Below, in pieces: positions 37,273 through 52,200 of a DNA stretch of 64,000 bases; the first letter of the stretch is position 1; each line of letters opens with the position of its first letter. Source of the DNA: Hofstenia miamia (Eukaryota > Xenacoelomorpha > Acoela); assembly GCA_004352715.1 (NCBI GenBank), contig SCFE01000021.1, forward strand, positions 348,739 to 412,738, in the 5' to 3' direction. Made by a program: the position numbers and the translations under genes. The notes below the pieces were generated by a model, which saw only the letters and a program-made list of their open reading frames with translations, did no database searches and was not told the origin of the DNA.

Positions 37273-40200
37273 CTTTCAATTTCTATTTGTGTTTAGGAAG
37301 AGCAGTATATTAAGCCTAAAAAGCGTCCATCACATCTTAATTTGGGTTCAACTGGTTTAATGGACATTCCTACTCCAGATGATGATAGAAACCTTGTACC
37401 AACAATGTTCCCCCAATCACATGAACAAAAGGAGTAAGTATATTATATAAATGTTATCAAAAAATTATATTTAATAATTCGTTTAACTTAAATACGGTTT
37501 TTAAACAGTAAAATTATTTTAGGTCGTTCTTAGTTTGTACTTTAAGTAAAGGACAGTTACAAGACGCAAGTCCTGATTCCATAAATGATGAAGAAGATGG
37601 TAAGTTTAAGTCTTAATTAGCAGTTGATAATTATGTTAATCTTTTGCTAACTTGAAGCATGAGTTGGCTGAATACATTGAGTAATTAAGTAATAACTTTT
37701 AAAATAATATAATAGTTTTATAATACAGCCCCGTTAAGACTAATGGCATTAAAAATAGTAAAGTAACCACAGTATTTGACGGATTAAGGGGAACAGACAA
37801 ATATAATACTCGGGAATTTAATTGTGATTATCGTTAACAATACTGCCACTGAAAATACGCACAAGAGAGATGTGTTAGCAATGTTAATTGAATAAGTTGA
37901 ACAAGATATATTAAGTAACTGATTAGATTCGAATCCGCTTTATAAAACCACATCTGTTCTATGAAAATAAATTGGTTTTATTAATTGGCGTTTTTAATTA
38001 CCCGAGCTTCCCGGGTTAGCTAGTATACATTGCGGAAAACTCAGAGAAACTACAACCAATACTATTTACAAAATGCATTACAACTGGCCATTAGAAAATA
38101 TCTTGTTGAATTCATTGAACTATTTGTGATAGGCCTATAAACTCAAAGAAAAAAACGAATTTAAAACATTTATTGCAACTTGTAGAAAACAAAAGTGCAT
38201 TTTTAAAAAAAATTAATAAAAAAGAATGAAGTTAACTTGTCAAGGAGTTTCTTGAGACATCCATTAATACACAATGCAACTTTTTAGAAGATTGCACACT
38301 AAAATATGTGGTGTCTCTTTGCTTATTTATTCTAAGCAGTTCGAGCATCTTTGTCGCGCGGGTATTTAGGTTTGCATTATTAGGTAATTTTATAAGGAAA
38401 TGTGAACCAACCTTAGGTTTTAATGGCTCGAGTACGTTCGCCACAACTTTTGTAGTGAATGAAATCAACTTTCCAATCGTAATACGAAATTTTATTTTTA
38501 TTAACCTTCAAACAAGTAGTAGGAAATTATTTGCTTTATTCTCAATACATGTTTGTTCTTAACATTCTGTGTTCTATGATTAATCCAATCAATCCAATCT
38601 TCTTATTCTTGTAGTAATCTCTAACATCTCTGCAATCTGTAACTCAAGCATCATAAGTGCATCGACTTTTCAACTCCCCTTTCTTGAGGGTTCCCTTTTC
38701 TGTTAGCTCCAAGCCTCCCAGTTTTTTTACCTAAGAAGTAAGAAGTTAATGGTCCACTATTGTATTCGTCACCTATATACAGTAAATTGAGTGACCCTAC
38801 CTAAATCGTATTTGAATCTTTATGGAGTATCAGCACAGGTGAATACAAGTGTTTTCAACAAAATTCTGTAAATTGATTCATATTTGTTGGTACATTTTCG
38901 TGTATTGGTGAAATACTAAATTGCTCCTACATAGCATTAGTGATCCAGCAATTGAAAGATGAATCTTAGAGTCAATTTTGAACTAAGACAGTTTCAGTAT
39001 GATTTGGTGCAAAATGCAAACTTCTTCGTACAAGGAGAAATCTTCAATAGTAATTCTGGAATGCTTCTCTAGAATTATTTAGCAAATTTGAAGCGTGAGA
39101 ATTCGTCTTATCTAGAAAAAATGGAAATATTGTAGAAAAGTTATATGTTGAGATTTGCCGTGCATATTATTAAATTTTGTGCCTGGATCGCATGCGAAAT
39201 CAAACTTTTTAATGACATTATAATATCACTTCATCCTCAGCATCTTCAAAAGTTTCTTCATTTTCCACCTGATTGTGGCATTTGGTCTCGAAGGAGGTGT
39301 TGAGAGAATCGGTTGGGATTTCAATTTCATTTTTGATTTTTACTTGAATCATCAAACTTTCATTGGCAGGACTGAATCACTGATATTGTTGTCCACATTT
39401 TCATTTTTCGTATGCCTTAAAAGACACCATGTTATCATTGAGAAACATTCCCCAAATGCTTCTAGTCATTTACTGACACTGTGCTTATTCCTCGTTTGAA
39501 TATAAAGCATTGAAACAAATGCTATAAATGCGCACATTCGCTTTAAGTGACAAGGAAAGTGTTAAATATATTCATTAGAAAACAACATTATCATATGAGG
39601 ATACATAAACTTCATATCCCTAATGTTTAGACTTGAACAGCAATTCGGAAGGAGAGGCCGGTAATTCCAATGTCCCACCACCAATGACTCCTCGATCCAA
39701 GGATAACATGTTCTTCGAAGAAAATTTTGGCGAAGAAGTTGAAAAGTATTTTATTTTATTGTTGAACCGGTTTACCGTGATTTTTTATTATGTTTTGACT
39801 TTTATTATATGCTCCTCATAGATCAAATCGAAATTTTATTTAAAATACTTTGTAAGCACGTTAGCCCTTCAAGAAATTATTTTGCACAAAGCATGTGCAA
39901 AGTTAATAATGCATTTTAGAATCACTAGTAATAAAGGCGGCCGACGTCCCTGTAAACCATTGCCTCAACACCCGTAAGTGTTAATATTAGATGTGAATTA
40001 TAAAATTTTAAATTGCAATGCATTTTATAAATGTTAAATCGCATATATACACAATTTTTAATAAGCCTGCAAATCGTATTAATCAATTGGATCATGGCTT
40101 AGTAATTCTGTGCTTAATCCACAGGCTAGGGAGTGGTTTCATTGCCTTTCTACAGGAATCAATTGCTTGGAATTTTTAGTAAAGAATCTGATGTGGAAGA

Positions 40201-43200
40201 TGAACTTGAACACATGTTGTAAGTGATGTGAATATCGCATGCGTTTTCGGGGTGTTTCGGTAATTTGTAGCTTCCTTTAAGCAACGCGATTGATTGCTAT
40301 ACCTACACAAGTCATAGTACCCATCTAACCATTCGCTTTTTAACATGACTAACAGTTTATTGAGATCAGTAATTGTATTACTTCCTAATTAGTCTTTATT
40401 TGAATTTAGTCTACTGTTAGATAACTTTCCACACTTTTCCAATTGGCTACTCGATGTTAGTTTTACTAATAATGGCATTGATGTTGTCATCATTAACATT
40501 AAACTCTTGATCGCCTACTTTATTGCCTCATTTATAGCATACGACTCAACTGATACAAATTGTATTCAAACTCATCCATTAATGATTTTTTAAATTCAAT
40601 ACAATTATCACAATGTAATATTTATGAAAAACATTTAGTTCATATGCTAATATGCTATTTACCAGAATTAATTTAATTATTATTTCAATGTATGTTGTGT
40701 ATCCCTTCTCCAATTGTTCTAGTTGTATTCCAGATATTTGGTGGTGGCTTTTTCGACCGTCCCTGTTTCGTAGACTGGGGATTTTCCTATATTCAGAGTT
40801 GCTTATGGAAATGATCTTAAAGTATTCAGTTTTAATTTAATTTTAAACAGCACTGAGTTTGAAATTAACTGAAATCTTTATTAGAAATGAAATTGAAGTG
40901 AAATAGACTTGGCTGGAACTATGATCAAAAACATTCCAGAATTATATTATGTGTACTTTGCATTGGTTGGAACTGAATTGGAATTTTGATTCACAATATA
41001 GTCAATTTGACGAAGCACTAGTAGTGTTCTGCATCATTTACTGGTCCTAGTCCCATGGAATTGTGACAAAATATTTGAGTTCACTGGGTTCAAAGGAAGA
41101 ACCTGGAACCACAAATTTCTGAATAAAAGTTGTGATAGGGATCAATGGGAAAATGAGACCAAAAAATTTCATGGGACGGACTAGGACAAAATACAAATGG
41201 ACTAAGTGAGACTGAAATCAGTAAGATTCTGGCCCCACAGAACTCTAACCAATGACTCTAAGAGTTATGGAAGGATGTGGAATTCATTTTAAAAAATAGG
41301 GAAATGTACTTAAAATAGTTGTGAAAAAAACAATCAAATTTCCATATCTACGCCTGCCTATGTTCATCTCACTGAAATTAAACGTAGTTCAATGTTAAAT
41401 TTTGTTCCTTTTATGCTTGCTTGGCTTAAGGACTGCTAACAGGGAATATTCATTTATGCCTAAAAAGTGTTTGCTGATTAAAGCATGGACTGTTTTAGAC
41501 TTGTTTTTCAACTTATTCGGATGCTTCCATGTAAAATTGGCAAATATTGTAATGCGATCTGAAATTTCATTTAATAATCTAGAATTTTTTCTGTATATCA
41601 TTTTGTTGATTTTTACTCCCAGACAAAAGAGTAAATATGCCTGAGATATGCGGATTCTGAAAAAAATAAATTTATTTGTTCGGGTTTGTTTGTTTAACGT
41701 TTATTTCTGGTAATATTTAAAAATGCTTATCTTCTGTTCTCTATTAAAGCTAAGTTTAATTTTTTAAGTAACTGAACAAATATTCAGGAATCCGTTATTG
41801 TACATTTAAAAGTTGCTATGTAAACGTCTAAAATTAATTGAATAGTAGTTGTCTTCCTTGAAATTGGACCTGGGTAAAATTTTGTATAAATATTCATAAT
41901 TTCACTTCTCATTTTTTAATATTGCATTCAGGGCCGGATTAAGGCGGAGGCAGAGGAGGCAACTGCCTCAGGGCCCCCCGCTTTTAGGGGCCCCCCAAAC
42001 TTACAAAACGCTAAATGAATGAGTCTCAAAAAAGTTAAATCACTTGAATTATTGAATCACCGCAGAAACAAAAGTAGTAACCATATTCTGTGCTTGTGAT
42101 AAATTATACTCCAGTAATTATATTCTCTATGATAGAGGTTCCCTAATCAAAGGAAATTAAGAAACTTGATAAGAATTTGGTAAGATCTTGGCAAATTCTT
42201 ACAATTCCGTTGCAAAATTTACCAAGATTTAGTAAAATTTTGCTAATTTTTTTACCAATTTTTGCAAGATTTTACTATTTAATAAAAGCATTGCTAGACT
42301 ATAAAATTTTTTAAAATGTAAAATGTTAATGGTTAACCTATTCAATTAAAGCAAGCTCTCCCTAACATGCATTAATTTTAAAACATAGCTTTAAAAGCAA
42401 TAGGCAAAATTTTTTGCGCAAAAATCATAGCATTACATATACTACACCTATAAGGAACATGTTTTGGCTAATATCAGTAAAGAAATTTCAAGTATCAACT
42501 TATATCTGTTCGTACTGATTTTCCATCACATTACTAAGAACAATCACAACCGAAATCTTAAAAACATAAATTAGCTCAAAATGTCTTTGTATATATAAAC
42601 AATGTTGTAATAATTTTGCTCATTCGAAATTTAAACTATATATTCGAATTTTAATTAAATTTCAAAATAATGTTTTTGAAATAACATAAATATGAATAAA
42701 GATGATGCGATTTTTCTTAGTTTTTAAGCACCCAGCAATTGTGCATAAATTAGAGTGCACAGTACAAAAAGATTTTTTGACGATAATGGCAGCGACGATG
42801 TTGTTCTATCAGTTAGTGACAAATTTTGGGTTGAAACATAAAATGTGATACAAGACAAGCTGTATCAAGAAATACAGGCGCGAATNNNNNNNNNNNNNNN
42901 NNNNNNNNNNNNNNNNNNNNNNNNNNNNNNNNNNNNNNNNNNNNNNNNNNNNNNNNNNNNNNNNNNNNNNNNNNNNNNNNNNNNNNNNNNNNNNNNNNNN
43001 NNNNNNNNNNNNNNNNNNNNNNNNNNNNNNNNNNNNNNNNNNNNNNNNNNNNNNNNNNNNNNNNNNNNNNNNNNNNNNNNNNNNNNNNNNNNNNNNNNNN
43101 NNNNNNNNNNNNNNNNNNNNNNNNNNNNNNNNNNNNNNNNNNNNNNNNNNNNNNNNNNNNNNNNNNNNNNNNNNNNNNNNNNNNNNNNNNNNNNNNNNNN

Positions 43201-46200
43201 NNNNNNNNNNNNNNNNNNNNNNNNNNNNNNNNNNNNNNNNNNNNNNNNNNNNNNNNNNNNNNNNNNNNNNNNNNNNNNNNNNNNNNNNNNNNNNNNNNNN
43301 NNNNNNNNNNNNNNNNNNNNNNNNNNNNNNNNNNNNNNNNNNNNNNNNNNNNNNNNNNNNNNNNNNNNNNNNNNNNNNNNNNNNNNNNNNNNNNNNNNNN
43401 NNNNNNNNNNNNNNNNNNNNNNNNATACATACATCAGTAGAGAGTCTTAGTACATTTTAAATCCATTCTATCCTTTTGTTCAAATTATTATATTTATTAT
43501 ATTGTAGAACTAGATGAAAAGTTGACAATCTATAAATACATGTAAACAATTAGGATTCAATTAATAACAATCTTCAGTCGAATTAAACTTATTCCAATCA
43601 ACGTTACAAATTTTTCTGAAAATTTAGCTGAGATTGGAGAGTTTTTGAAACTTTAGTATGTAATGATCAATCAAAAGTATCCGACATATTTTCAACCTTA
43701 TAATATTAAGTTGTCTGGGCCCCCACAACTGGATTGCCTCAGGGCCCCCCATGATGTTAATCCGGCTCTGATTGCATTGGAGATTTAATTAAAGGCGGTA
43801 TTTTTCAATTGTTGCTCTAGGTGCTGTATTATAAGCTGTGAGTAAATATTTAATTATAATTGAAACGCATCATTGTGAAAATCTCCTCTTTAATTTCATT
43901 GGATTGTGAATTCTTTTGGCACTAAACACATGTATTCGCACTGACACTGTCTCCATGGAATGAGTCATCATTCTATTCATTAACGAAGCACGTGTTTAGA
44001 ATTGGAGCGATGCAAACAATGACTAATCAAGAGGTACGTGTAATTCCTTATTATTTCTAAATTGCAATTATTTCATTAAATCTCTTAAGTTAGTTTTCTT
44101 ATTTACCACACTGTTTTCGTATATTGGAAAAAACTACATATCGACACGCTATTGCGAAATGGGACAAGTTTAGTTTTAAAATTTGTGGATTTGTTGCGTA
44201 AGTTAGATATTTGTTCATTCCAACCTACACAATGCAGGCCGCCTCCTTAGGATTTTTAAAAGGATGGTTAACCTTCCAATTTTTTGTCGGTAAATTTAAA
44301 ATACAATGGTATTTAAACAAAAATAAAAACAAGAGGAAATTATTGCAAAATAGAACCCTCTAAATGTCTAATTGAAAAGTTTTATTCATCGCTCACCTTA
44401 ATTTTAGTATGATATTCTTGTGAACATTATGTAAAAAATATATGAAATGACCATTTTGCAAAAATTGAAAAATCATCAAAAGGAGGAGGGTGCACTGATC
44501 CCCTGGTGCATTTGCCTAAAATAGCGCTTGGGATAAATCATAGTAGGTCTTGATTCACTACATTCATTTCTAATTGACGTCAAGACTGTGGACTCATTCA
44601 ATTTTGCAGTAGCTTGTGCCGATGTTTAGTTTGAACAGCAGAATGTTTTGGTTTTGTAATTTCACTTAGTAATTTCAATTGTGTGCGCTTTGATTGTGAT
44701 TGGCGGGGTTGTTTGAGTAAGTCCATATATTTGTTTTCCCTCGGAATACTAGTGGTGAGTCATTTTCAAAACCGTTATCAGCATTTTGTTATTCATACGC
44801 AATTTCACATTTATTATTAGTGGTACATGTTACAATGGAATTTTTATTATCTCCCATTACAGTTTACTTTTTAAATAATTATCGATGACTTCTTTCACCG
44901 AACCTTTATTTGGTTGATTGATTTTTAGAAATTAGTTAAAAGACATGCAATTTCTCATTTTGTATATTTTGTTCTAATTCTAGCATTTAGTTTTTTTACC
45001 AATCATGTGAAAAAGATGCCATTTGTGTTATTTCATATTCAATCACTTGCTTTATAAGACGCAATAATATTTAATTTCGGTCAATTATAATTTCACAAAA
45101 TTCCACAATTTTAAATTGCTTTCGTTTTATGGATTTTCGCTTTTGGGACAATGTTTAGTTTCATATTTCTTTAATACTGTGTCCATATACGTCTAAGGCA
45201 ATTTTTTATGGATGTAAATCTAGTTTTGTATTTGACCATCAATGATAGTGCTCGGCTCGGCGGTTTCCAAAAAATTTGCTCGGTTTCTGTTTTTTTAAAT
45301 TTTTTAGCTAACTACTATTGGTATTAGAAAACTTTATACAAGAAAACCATACTTTCTTAAAGTATATTTTTATAACACTAAATTAAGTTGCTAATCAAGT
45401 AAAACATAACTACACTTCAAACTTCTTGGAAATAACATTCGAAGCGACTGCTTTTGCGGAAAACCGAAAACTCGGTTTCGAGTGAAAACTGCGGTTTCCG
45501 TTTTTTTCGTTATACCGCCGAGGCCTAACCAATGGTAAACAAGTTAATTCCTTTCGCTTAATAAGTTTTACAGAACATGTATATATTGGTGTATCAGCCG
45601 TTACAGTATGCCTACAAGTTCAATGGCCAACGCTGCCAGCTGTAGAATAAATTTTCCATCCGTGCCTATACTTACGGATCTTAGAAAATCTTACACAAGT
45701 AATAAAAAAGTGTATTCGTTAAAAACTTGTTTAACCCTTTCACTGTCTATGCTTTATATATGGGTCACTGTGACATATTATTCATAAGCTTGTGCCCCAT
45801 ATTTGGGTCACTTAACAATGTTAAAAAAATACACAAAACGCGTGTGGGTTATTTCCTGAAAAATGGCTTAGACAGTGAAAGGGTTAACAATTTTGCGAAA
45901 AACAGAAAATCACAATTTTGCATTGGTTTCAAAAATTTAATGTGTGCATGGAATGCTGTTTCAATTCGTCTAAACTTAATTTACAGTTATTTTATTACTT
46001 TGAAATTCTGAAAAAAAATTATCTCTTCATTTTCCTTAACTTGTCTGAATGTTCTGTAGATTGTTCGTAAAAGAATACCTATAAACAAAAAGAATACTTT
46101 GATTGCATGTGAAATATAAGTTGGGTTTTTGTTTGCTGTCGAGTGAATCCCTTAGTTCTAATAAGCTTTCAGTTGTTTTATAAAATATTCAATGTTGTAT

Positions 46201-49200
46201 GCACTAACTGAGCTTAGTGTCTTTGTTAATTGCAGTGTCGGACATAGATTTAAGTAGCTGCCAATTTTTTTAATTTCATCTCTCAATGATATTCAAGTCC
46301 TTAGCTAAGTTAACAAGTACCTCTTAGCTTCGTAGTACACACGATGACCTGGCCTGTGCCATCGAAAGCACTAAACGCCGTTTGGAGAGAGTAAGTTACT
46401 AATTGCATGGTATTGTCCATTAACGCATGTCATTGTGATTATAAACAGCTTTTTGTATGTGGTAGTTGGTTTGGGATGTGTCGATTTAAAAGCGATCTGT
46501 TTCATTGAGTGAAATTCTAATTTTTAGCTTTTGGAGCAAAAGAAGCCCCGAGGAAGCCGTGAAATTCATTCTGCACCACGTAGTCGGTGTAAGTATTTAT
46601 TTATTCTACAGTGCGACTCAAAGGTTTATTAATTTTCCATAAAGTGTTTGTTATATTACATTACGGCTTCTAAAATCTTCAGCTCCTAAAGAATTTTTAT
46701 TGAAATTCAAGGTACGTCGATCTTCATGCATGAAGGTGGTGTTCCTTGCCAAAAGGCAAAAACCGCATAAATTAGGCTTCTAGAATGGCATTAATACTCT
46801 TGAATAGCATTTGAATATGCGGACTATAGTAAAGAACAAAGTCTTGGTGGATTGGAGAAAAAACTCAAACGTGTTTGATTAAAAGATATTGGATTCAATT
46901 TATGTGAGAAATTTTCCTTCTCTATACCACCCTGTATTGTGTTAGTGATAAAGAACAAAGGATTTCCATGTAAATATTAACTTCACAAACATTATTATTC
47001 GTTGTTATTACTGAAGATATTATTTGACACATTGTAATGTATCTAAATATACAGCATATCTTGTAATTCCACTCTATTTTGTCGCATATTTAGTTACCAT
47101 TAGTATGCATGTAAAAATATAAATAAATTGTTCAACTTTTGCGTCCCACTGTATCTATTCTCTGCTGTTTATGTAATTATTAATAAAGTCAGATTAATCT
47201 GTATATAACGTAATGACCTCTAAATGAAGTTCTTTTGAATGCAGTTATTCTTTTCAGCAATTGTTTTGAAATTGTAAATAGGAATGCACACTTTCTATAC
47301 TTTTATCTGTGGCCATGTAAAGAAAAAATTCTAGCATGCAATCTTTTAGACCGTTACGGTCAAAGTCCATGCAAAATTCTAACAAGCGCATTTCTTCCAA
47401 GAAAATTTGTATGAAACTTCTTCATTGTTTTGTGAAGTTACTAAAACATTTTTTGACGATGTAAGCATTGCCACCATCGCATTTTTGTTTTACTTCTCTG
47501 TGGGCATCCCAGTGTTAGTTTCAACGGCATATGCCTAATCCAATATGTGAGAGATCAATCAAATTCTCTGCGGGATGATATCAGCGTGTTTGGTAGAAGC
47601 CCAATGTTTTTGTTCTTTTCATGTTCAAAGATTGCGCTAAAGTATTTCATAGCTGAAACTGACTCATGTTTTCCACAGATGCAGCACGGTACTTTTTCAA
47701 CTGGTAATTACATACTACGAGAGCATGTAACGTTGATTTCTTCGAAGAGTCGAGTTGGTGAAACACATTTCGTAAGAGTTCCAGCCAATTATGTACGCTC
47801 TCCATTAGTTTGCGTTTTCGTGACATTCTGTAAGACACTTGGCGTTTTTTCAGCATCTCAGATAACTTATCATAATCTCAATGATTATTCTTTGACTGAA
47901 TCCTTCTTTATGATGAGAAATAATCAATTCAAGAATCGAAATTGTTTTAAACAAACAAATAGTGAAACAGTTGGTACTACATTTAAATAATGTGATAAAT
48001 TGAAGCATTGACGTCAGTGCCGATCATGGCTCCAGTGATTGTTTAATAAGTCACGCTCGTCATAGAACGCGATAAATGGCAGAAAATAAATTATGACAGG
48101 CTTTTCATTCAGAATAAGAGTTTTTTACTTTATAATACAGGTGATCCAATTAATTTGAGCGACCCTGTATTTTATTGCAAATATTCTCAGCATTGTGGCT
48201 AACATTTGAGAACACTTTGAATCTCATTATTCTCATAAATATTTGGATGATTTGGCAATAACTATATTGCAGTGGTACCAAGCCCTTTTGATATTAATGC
48301 GTACCTCTTAAGCTTCAATACGCAACCAAATTATTTCATGTCGCTTAAGTTTATTCTGTTCAGCAATAGGGTTCCTCTCGATTTGCTCAACAACAAAAAT
48401 GCTTTGCATTCGACGCTACCCGTTTTTCCATTCAAGTTGGAAAACAAATTGACAATGTATCTGGATTTGTTTCAAATATTCCGTATTGCAAGATTAAGCA
48501 CAGAATAATTATAACCTTAACCTCAAACCATAACGCCGAAGTACCCAAAATTGTGATATGGTCGTAAGCCAACTTCGGTAGAGATTCTCAAAAAATTTCA
48601 ACTGTGAGCACATGCAGTATTGCTTTATCTCAAATCTAGAAAAGTTTCATTCAATAAAAATTTGCATCGAAGTCGAGTTCCCTGCTAATATTCGAATCTG
48701 AACTAATCAAGTGATAAACTAAATTCTCAATCGTTATATTTATGAATGGTTACATATAAGTACAGGAAATAAACAGCTGTTACATATATAGTGCTACATT
48801 AATCATTCTGTGACATCTGTTGGTTGTTGACTACCAAAAATACTTGATGTCGTTGAATTTTGTTTTATTAGATTAATTTCGTAGACATTTTTGTTTTTGT
48901 AGAACTAGTTTAATTTTTAGCATCACACAGTCATTTGAATAAAGATGACTACTGCATCCCAGATGTACCCCGTTCTTCACAAAGCCTAATGTACAAAACA
49001 AAACCCGCCAGCTCAGAGTTTAAAGTAACACGCTCTAAAAGTGTTAAAGGTAAATTTTTTAACTTCGCCTTCAATTCTTGTCTTATCATTGAGCAGAAGG
49101 AAATTTTGTTTATAAGTTCAATTACGTAAGACATATTAAATAGATTTTTCTAAGTTGCAAATACAAAAATAATAAATGTTTTCTAGTAGATCCACACGAA

Positions 49201-52200
49201 TTGCATAATATATCCTTTTATTTTTATAGATGTACTAATTTGTTTAGAGGAGTGGTCCAAAAAGGATATTCTAAATTAGCCTTATTTTTTATTTGAATTA
49301 AAGCGTTAATAAGAGTGAATTGGATACTTGTTGCTTTTCAAGTACGACATTGTGTGAAATACCCCGCTAAAAATTTGTAAAGCGCGTTAACTAATTATTT
49401 TCAAGAGGAAACTAATGGCTAATTTCCAGGGTTGTCCTTGGGACATATTTTTCTGTTCCATCCCATCCCACAGGATTCCCATTATAATATTAATGCAGAA
49501 TACAGTTTATATAAAATTATTAAATTTATGAAAGTTTAGGTCTAATAGAACTGCATGCATGTACAAAGAGACATGTGATTCCCATGGGAGTGACATTCTC
49601 ATTGACAACCCAGCTAATTTCCTTCTAGTTAGAGCTTTCGTTCACATAATTGTTAACGCTATTTTTGGGCCATTTCCCTTATATACAGGTTGGTTTAGAA
49701 ATAACGCAACTATTGTCAATAAAAATCAATGAAAATAGTTGTGTTACTTCTGAACCATCCTATATCAGTATTAGATGTCTGATTTGAGGTCTAAAATTTT
49801 ATAGATTATTTTTGAAAAATAAATGTTTTCATTGTGAACTTATTTCACTTCGCTAATGTTTTCACAATTGTATGTTATTTTTTGTGCACTGTCAGTATCA
49901 CAAATCCATTTTCCTTCGATTCACTCACCATTGTAGGGTCATTTGTTTTACATTTATTTCTCTCAATAGGATTGGAAATTGATGACTGTTTAGAAATTGA
50001 GTATGTACGTCGCTACGTTAGGGGTATGTTGTATTCATATTTTTTAGGAAATACTTTATCATCGTCATTGCCATCAACTCCCGTAGACTCATTTTATGAA
50101 ATTTCCCTCTACGACTCCGTCAAGGATAGTTTGCAAGATGCCGGAACTTCGGTTATTCCCCAGTCGACCAAAACTGAACCCAGTAAAAAACAATCTCGAA
50201 TTCCCTCCCTTAAGTCTGACTCAAAGAATACATGTCCCCGAAAATCACGCATTCCTAGATGTTCAGGTGAGGCTACGCGGTCTAAGACTGCAATGGGAGA
50301 TGAGTTTGGTGAAGACCGTCGAACCGACTCTTGCAAACTTTCTTTTTCATGTAAGTTGTGCCATTATAGCCACTGCATGATGTGCACGTTAACTTGCTCC
50401 GCTTCCGATTAATTCGTTAACTTTACATTTTGTCATATTTTCATTTTGTCAATTATTGTCACTTCATTAAATTTCTCAATAATTCCTAAGAATTTGTAAC
50501 CTAGCAAAGTAGCCATTTTCTTAAGTGAAATATTCCTCTGCTTTGTTGGTATTTATTTGAGAATTCGCTTTTAAGAATCTCTGAATTAGGTGTCTGAAAT
50601 TCTCTATTTCATAGCGCGGTTGTAGCAATTATTTTGGTGTTATTAATTCTTAAACTTATGAATGTGTAAAAACTTCAGAGGAAATTCTCTATCAGTTCTT
50701 AAAATCATCCCGATTTCGGGTTAAGGTTTGTGGTTAGGCCGTGTGTTTTTGTTTTACTTCGGGTCGGGTTCGAGTATGTTGGTTCGGACTTTCTCCTTAT
50801 TCATTAGTAAATAGTTAATATAACAGATAATAAGCATTTGATCTCGCTTATTAGTGTAATAATAAATGCTGTAATTAAATGTTGACGTTTTAGTACTAAT
50901 TGAGTTCTCAGACTAGACCCGATTTCAGATTAGGAATCCGGTCTGTTATTTTTTGTTTCGTGTCTAGGTAAACAACAACATTTGAGTCGGGTGGTCTATA
51001 CTGAAATTATGGATTCTCCGCGTTTCTGGTCCAAAATTATGACAGGATGAGAACTCTGGTTTCTGCCAGAATTTTCATACCTAACGCCGTAATGGAGTAG
51101 AGCCTGGTGCGATTTTCAGCTAATTTTTATATTCTGTCATTTTGGTGGGGTCTTTTTTGTTATCTTTATTTTAGCCGTAACACCTTGTAGGCATTCCGAT
51201 AGTTATGAAAATGAGAAATGGCTTCAAGCTTTTTCCAACAGCAAAATTTCATTTTGGGTTTTAGATAACTTGTGATTCAGAAAGCAATAAGGTCGCCTTC
51301 TTGTTGATCATCAAAAACTTATTTTTTGACGAGGATTCTAGTCTACCTTTAAAAATCATCTCATTACAGGTCGTGTCTGCACAAAATAAAGGAACGGTTT
51401 TTTTCGAAGCCTTTAAGACAGTAAACGATTGAAATTCAAAATTGTGAAGCTGTTGCGAATTCGGTGTCTACACTGTGTGTCTATTTTTCCAATATGATGT
51501 AAAGCCATATAGTTTTAGTGAATCATTTCACAATTTTATATACAGTTTTTAACTTTTATCTACCAGTGTATTAAGTCACTGTGCTATTTTAAATGTTTGC
51601 ACGAATCAATTGAAATTTATTCATTGCTTTATTTCTAATAGTCAAACATTTGTTGTAAATCGCAGAAACGTTAGAAACGTTAGATAGAATTTTTCAAATT
51701 TCATTTTTCTCAAATAGCTATTTATTTATTGCTTTCATTTATTACATTCACTTAGAAGAAAAAAATTGATTGAGAAATGAATTTTGTCACAGAAATTTTT
51801 ATATCTCATCAATTATATTTTGAGTGGATTCGTTTATTATATCTATTACTTTATTGGGTTTCTATGTAAAATTTTTCAGCACATTTTGTTGGAAATTGTA
51901 GTAATTGACTTGTTTTTAAAGCCACACTTTTGGTTAATTTTGAAAAAGTTACTGTGCCAATTTTTCATTTGTTGTGTTCAATGTCAATTCTTTTGTGTGA
52001 AGTGGAGAACTTTTAGTATTCTTTCAAAATTTTGACTTTGCTGTTCAATTTTTGTCAAGTCTCCATACAGGTGATTTCCGACTACATTCTATAATATAAT
52101 CTCTTTTTGCAGTTACGAGTTGACGTAGGCCACAAATTTATTGCGTGTAACCGGAATTGCGTTGAGCTAAATGTATAATACACAGGCTTTAGACATTGAT

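Larger units (their letters stand above)
34867..37296. other. WDR62 intron with two repeat insertions
   Basis: Holds the C/G-patch repeat (35640-36240), a snapback element (36690-37110) and an (AT)n tract at 37239-37269 that ends 27 bp before the next exon. Confidence 0.6.
40219..46335. other. WDR62 intron, 6.1 kb, with a hAT element, two MITEs and a gap
   Basis: Beyond the elements listed separately, an imperfect inverted pair (GTCCTAGTCCCATGG near 41046 and CATGGGACGGACTAGGAC near 41170) may be a small snapback. 43800-45240 shows nothing clear. Confidence 0.5.

Noticed and set aside
42813-43450. About 200-codon frames on both strands
   Set aside because: Drawn through the 539-base gap; only a few real codons at each end.
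50096-50380. Alternative plus-strand 94-codon frame
   Set aside because: Overlaps the SxIP exon in another frame; only the latter fits the splice phases of its neighbours.
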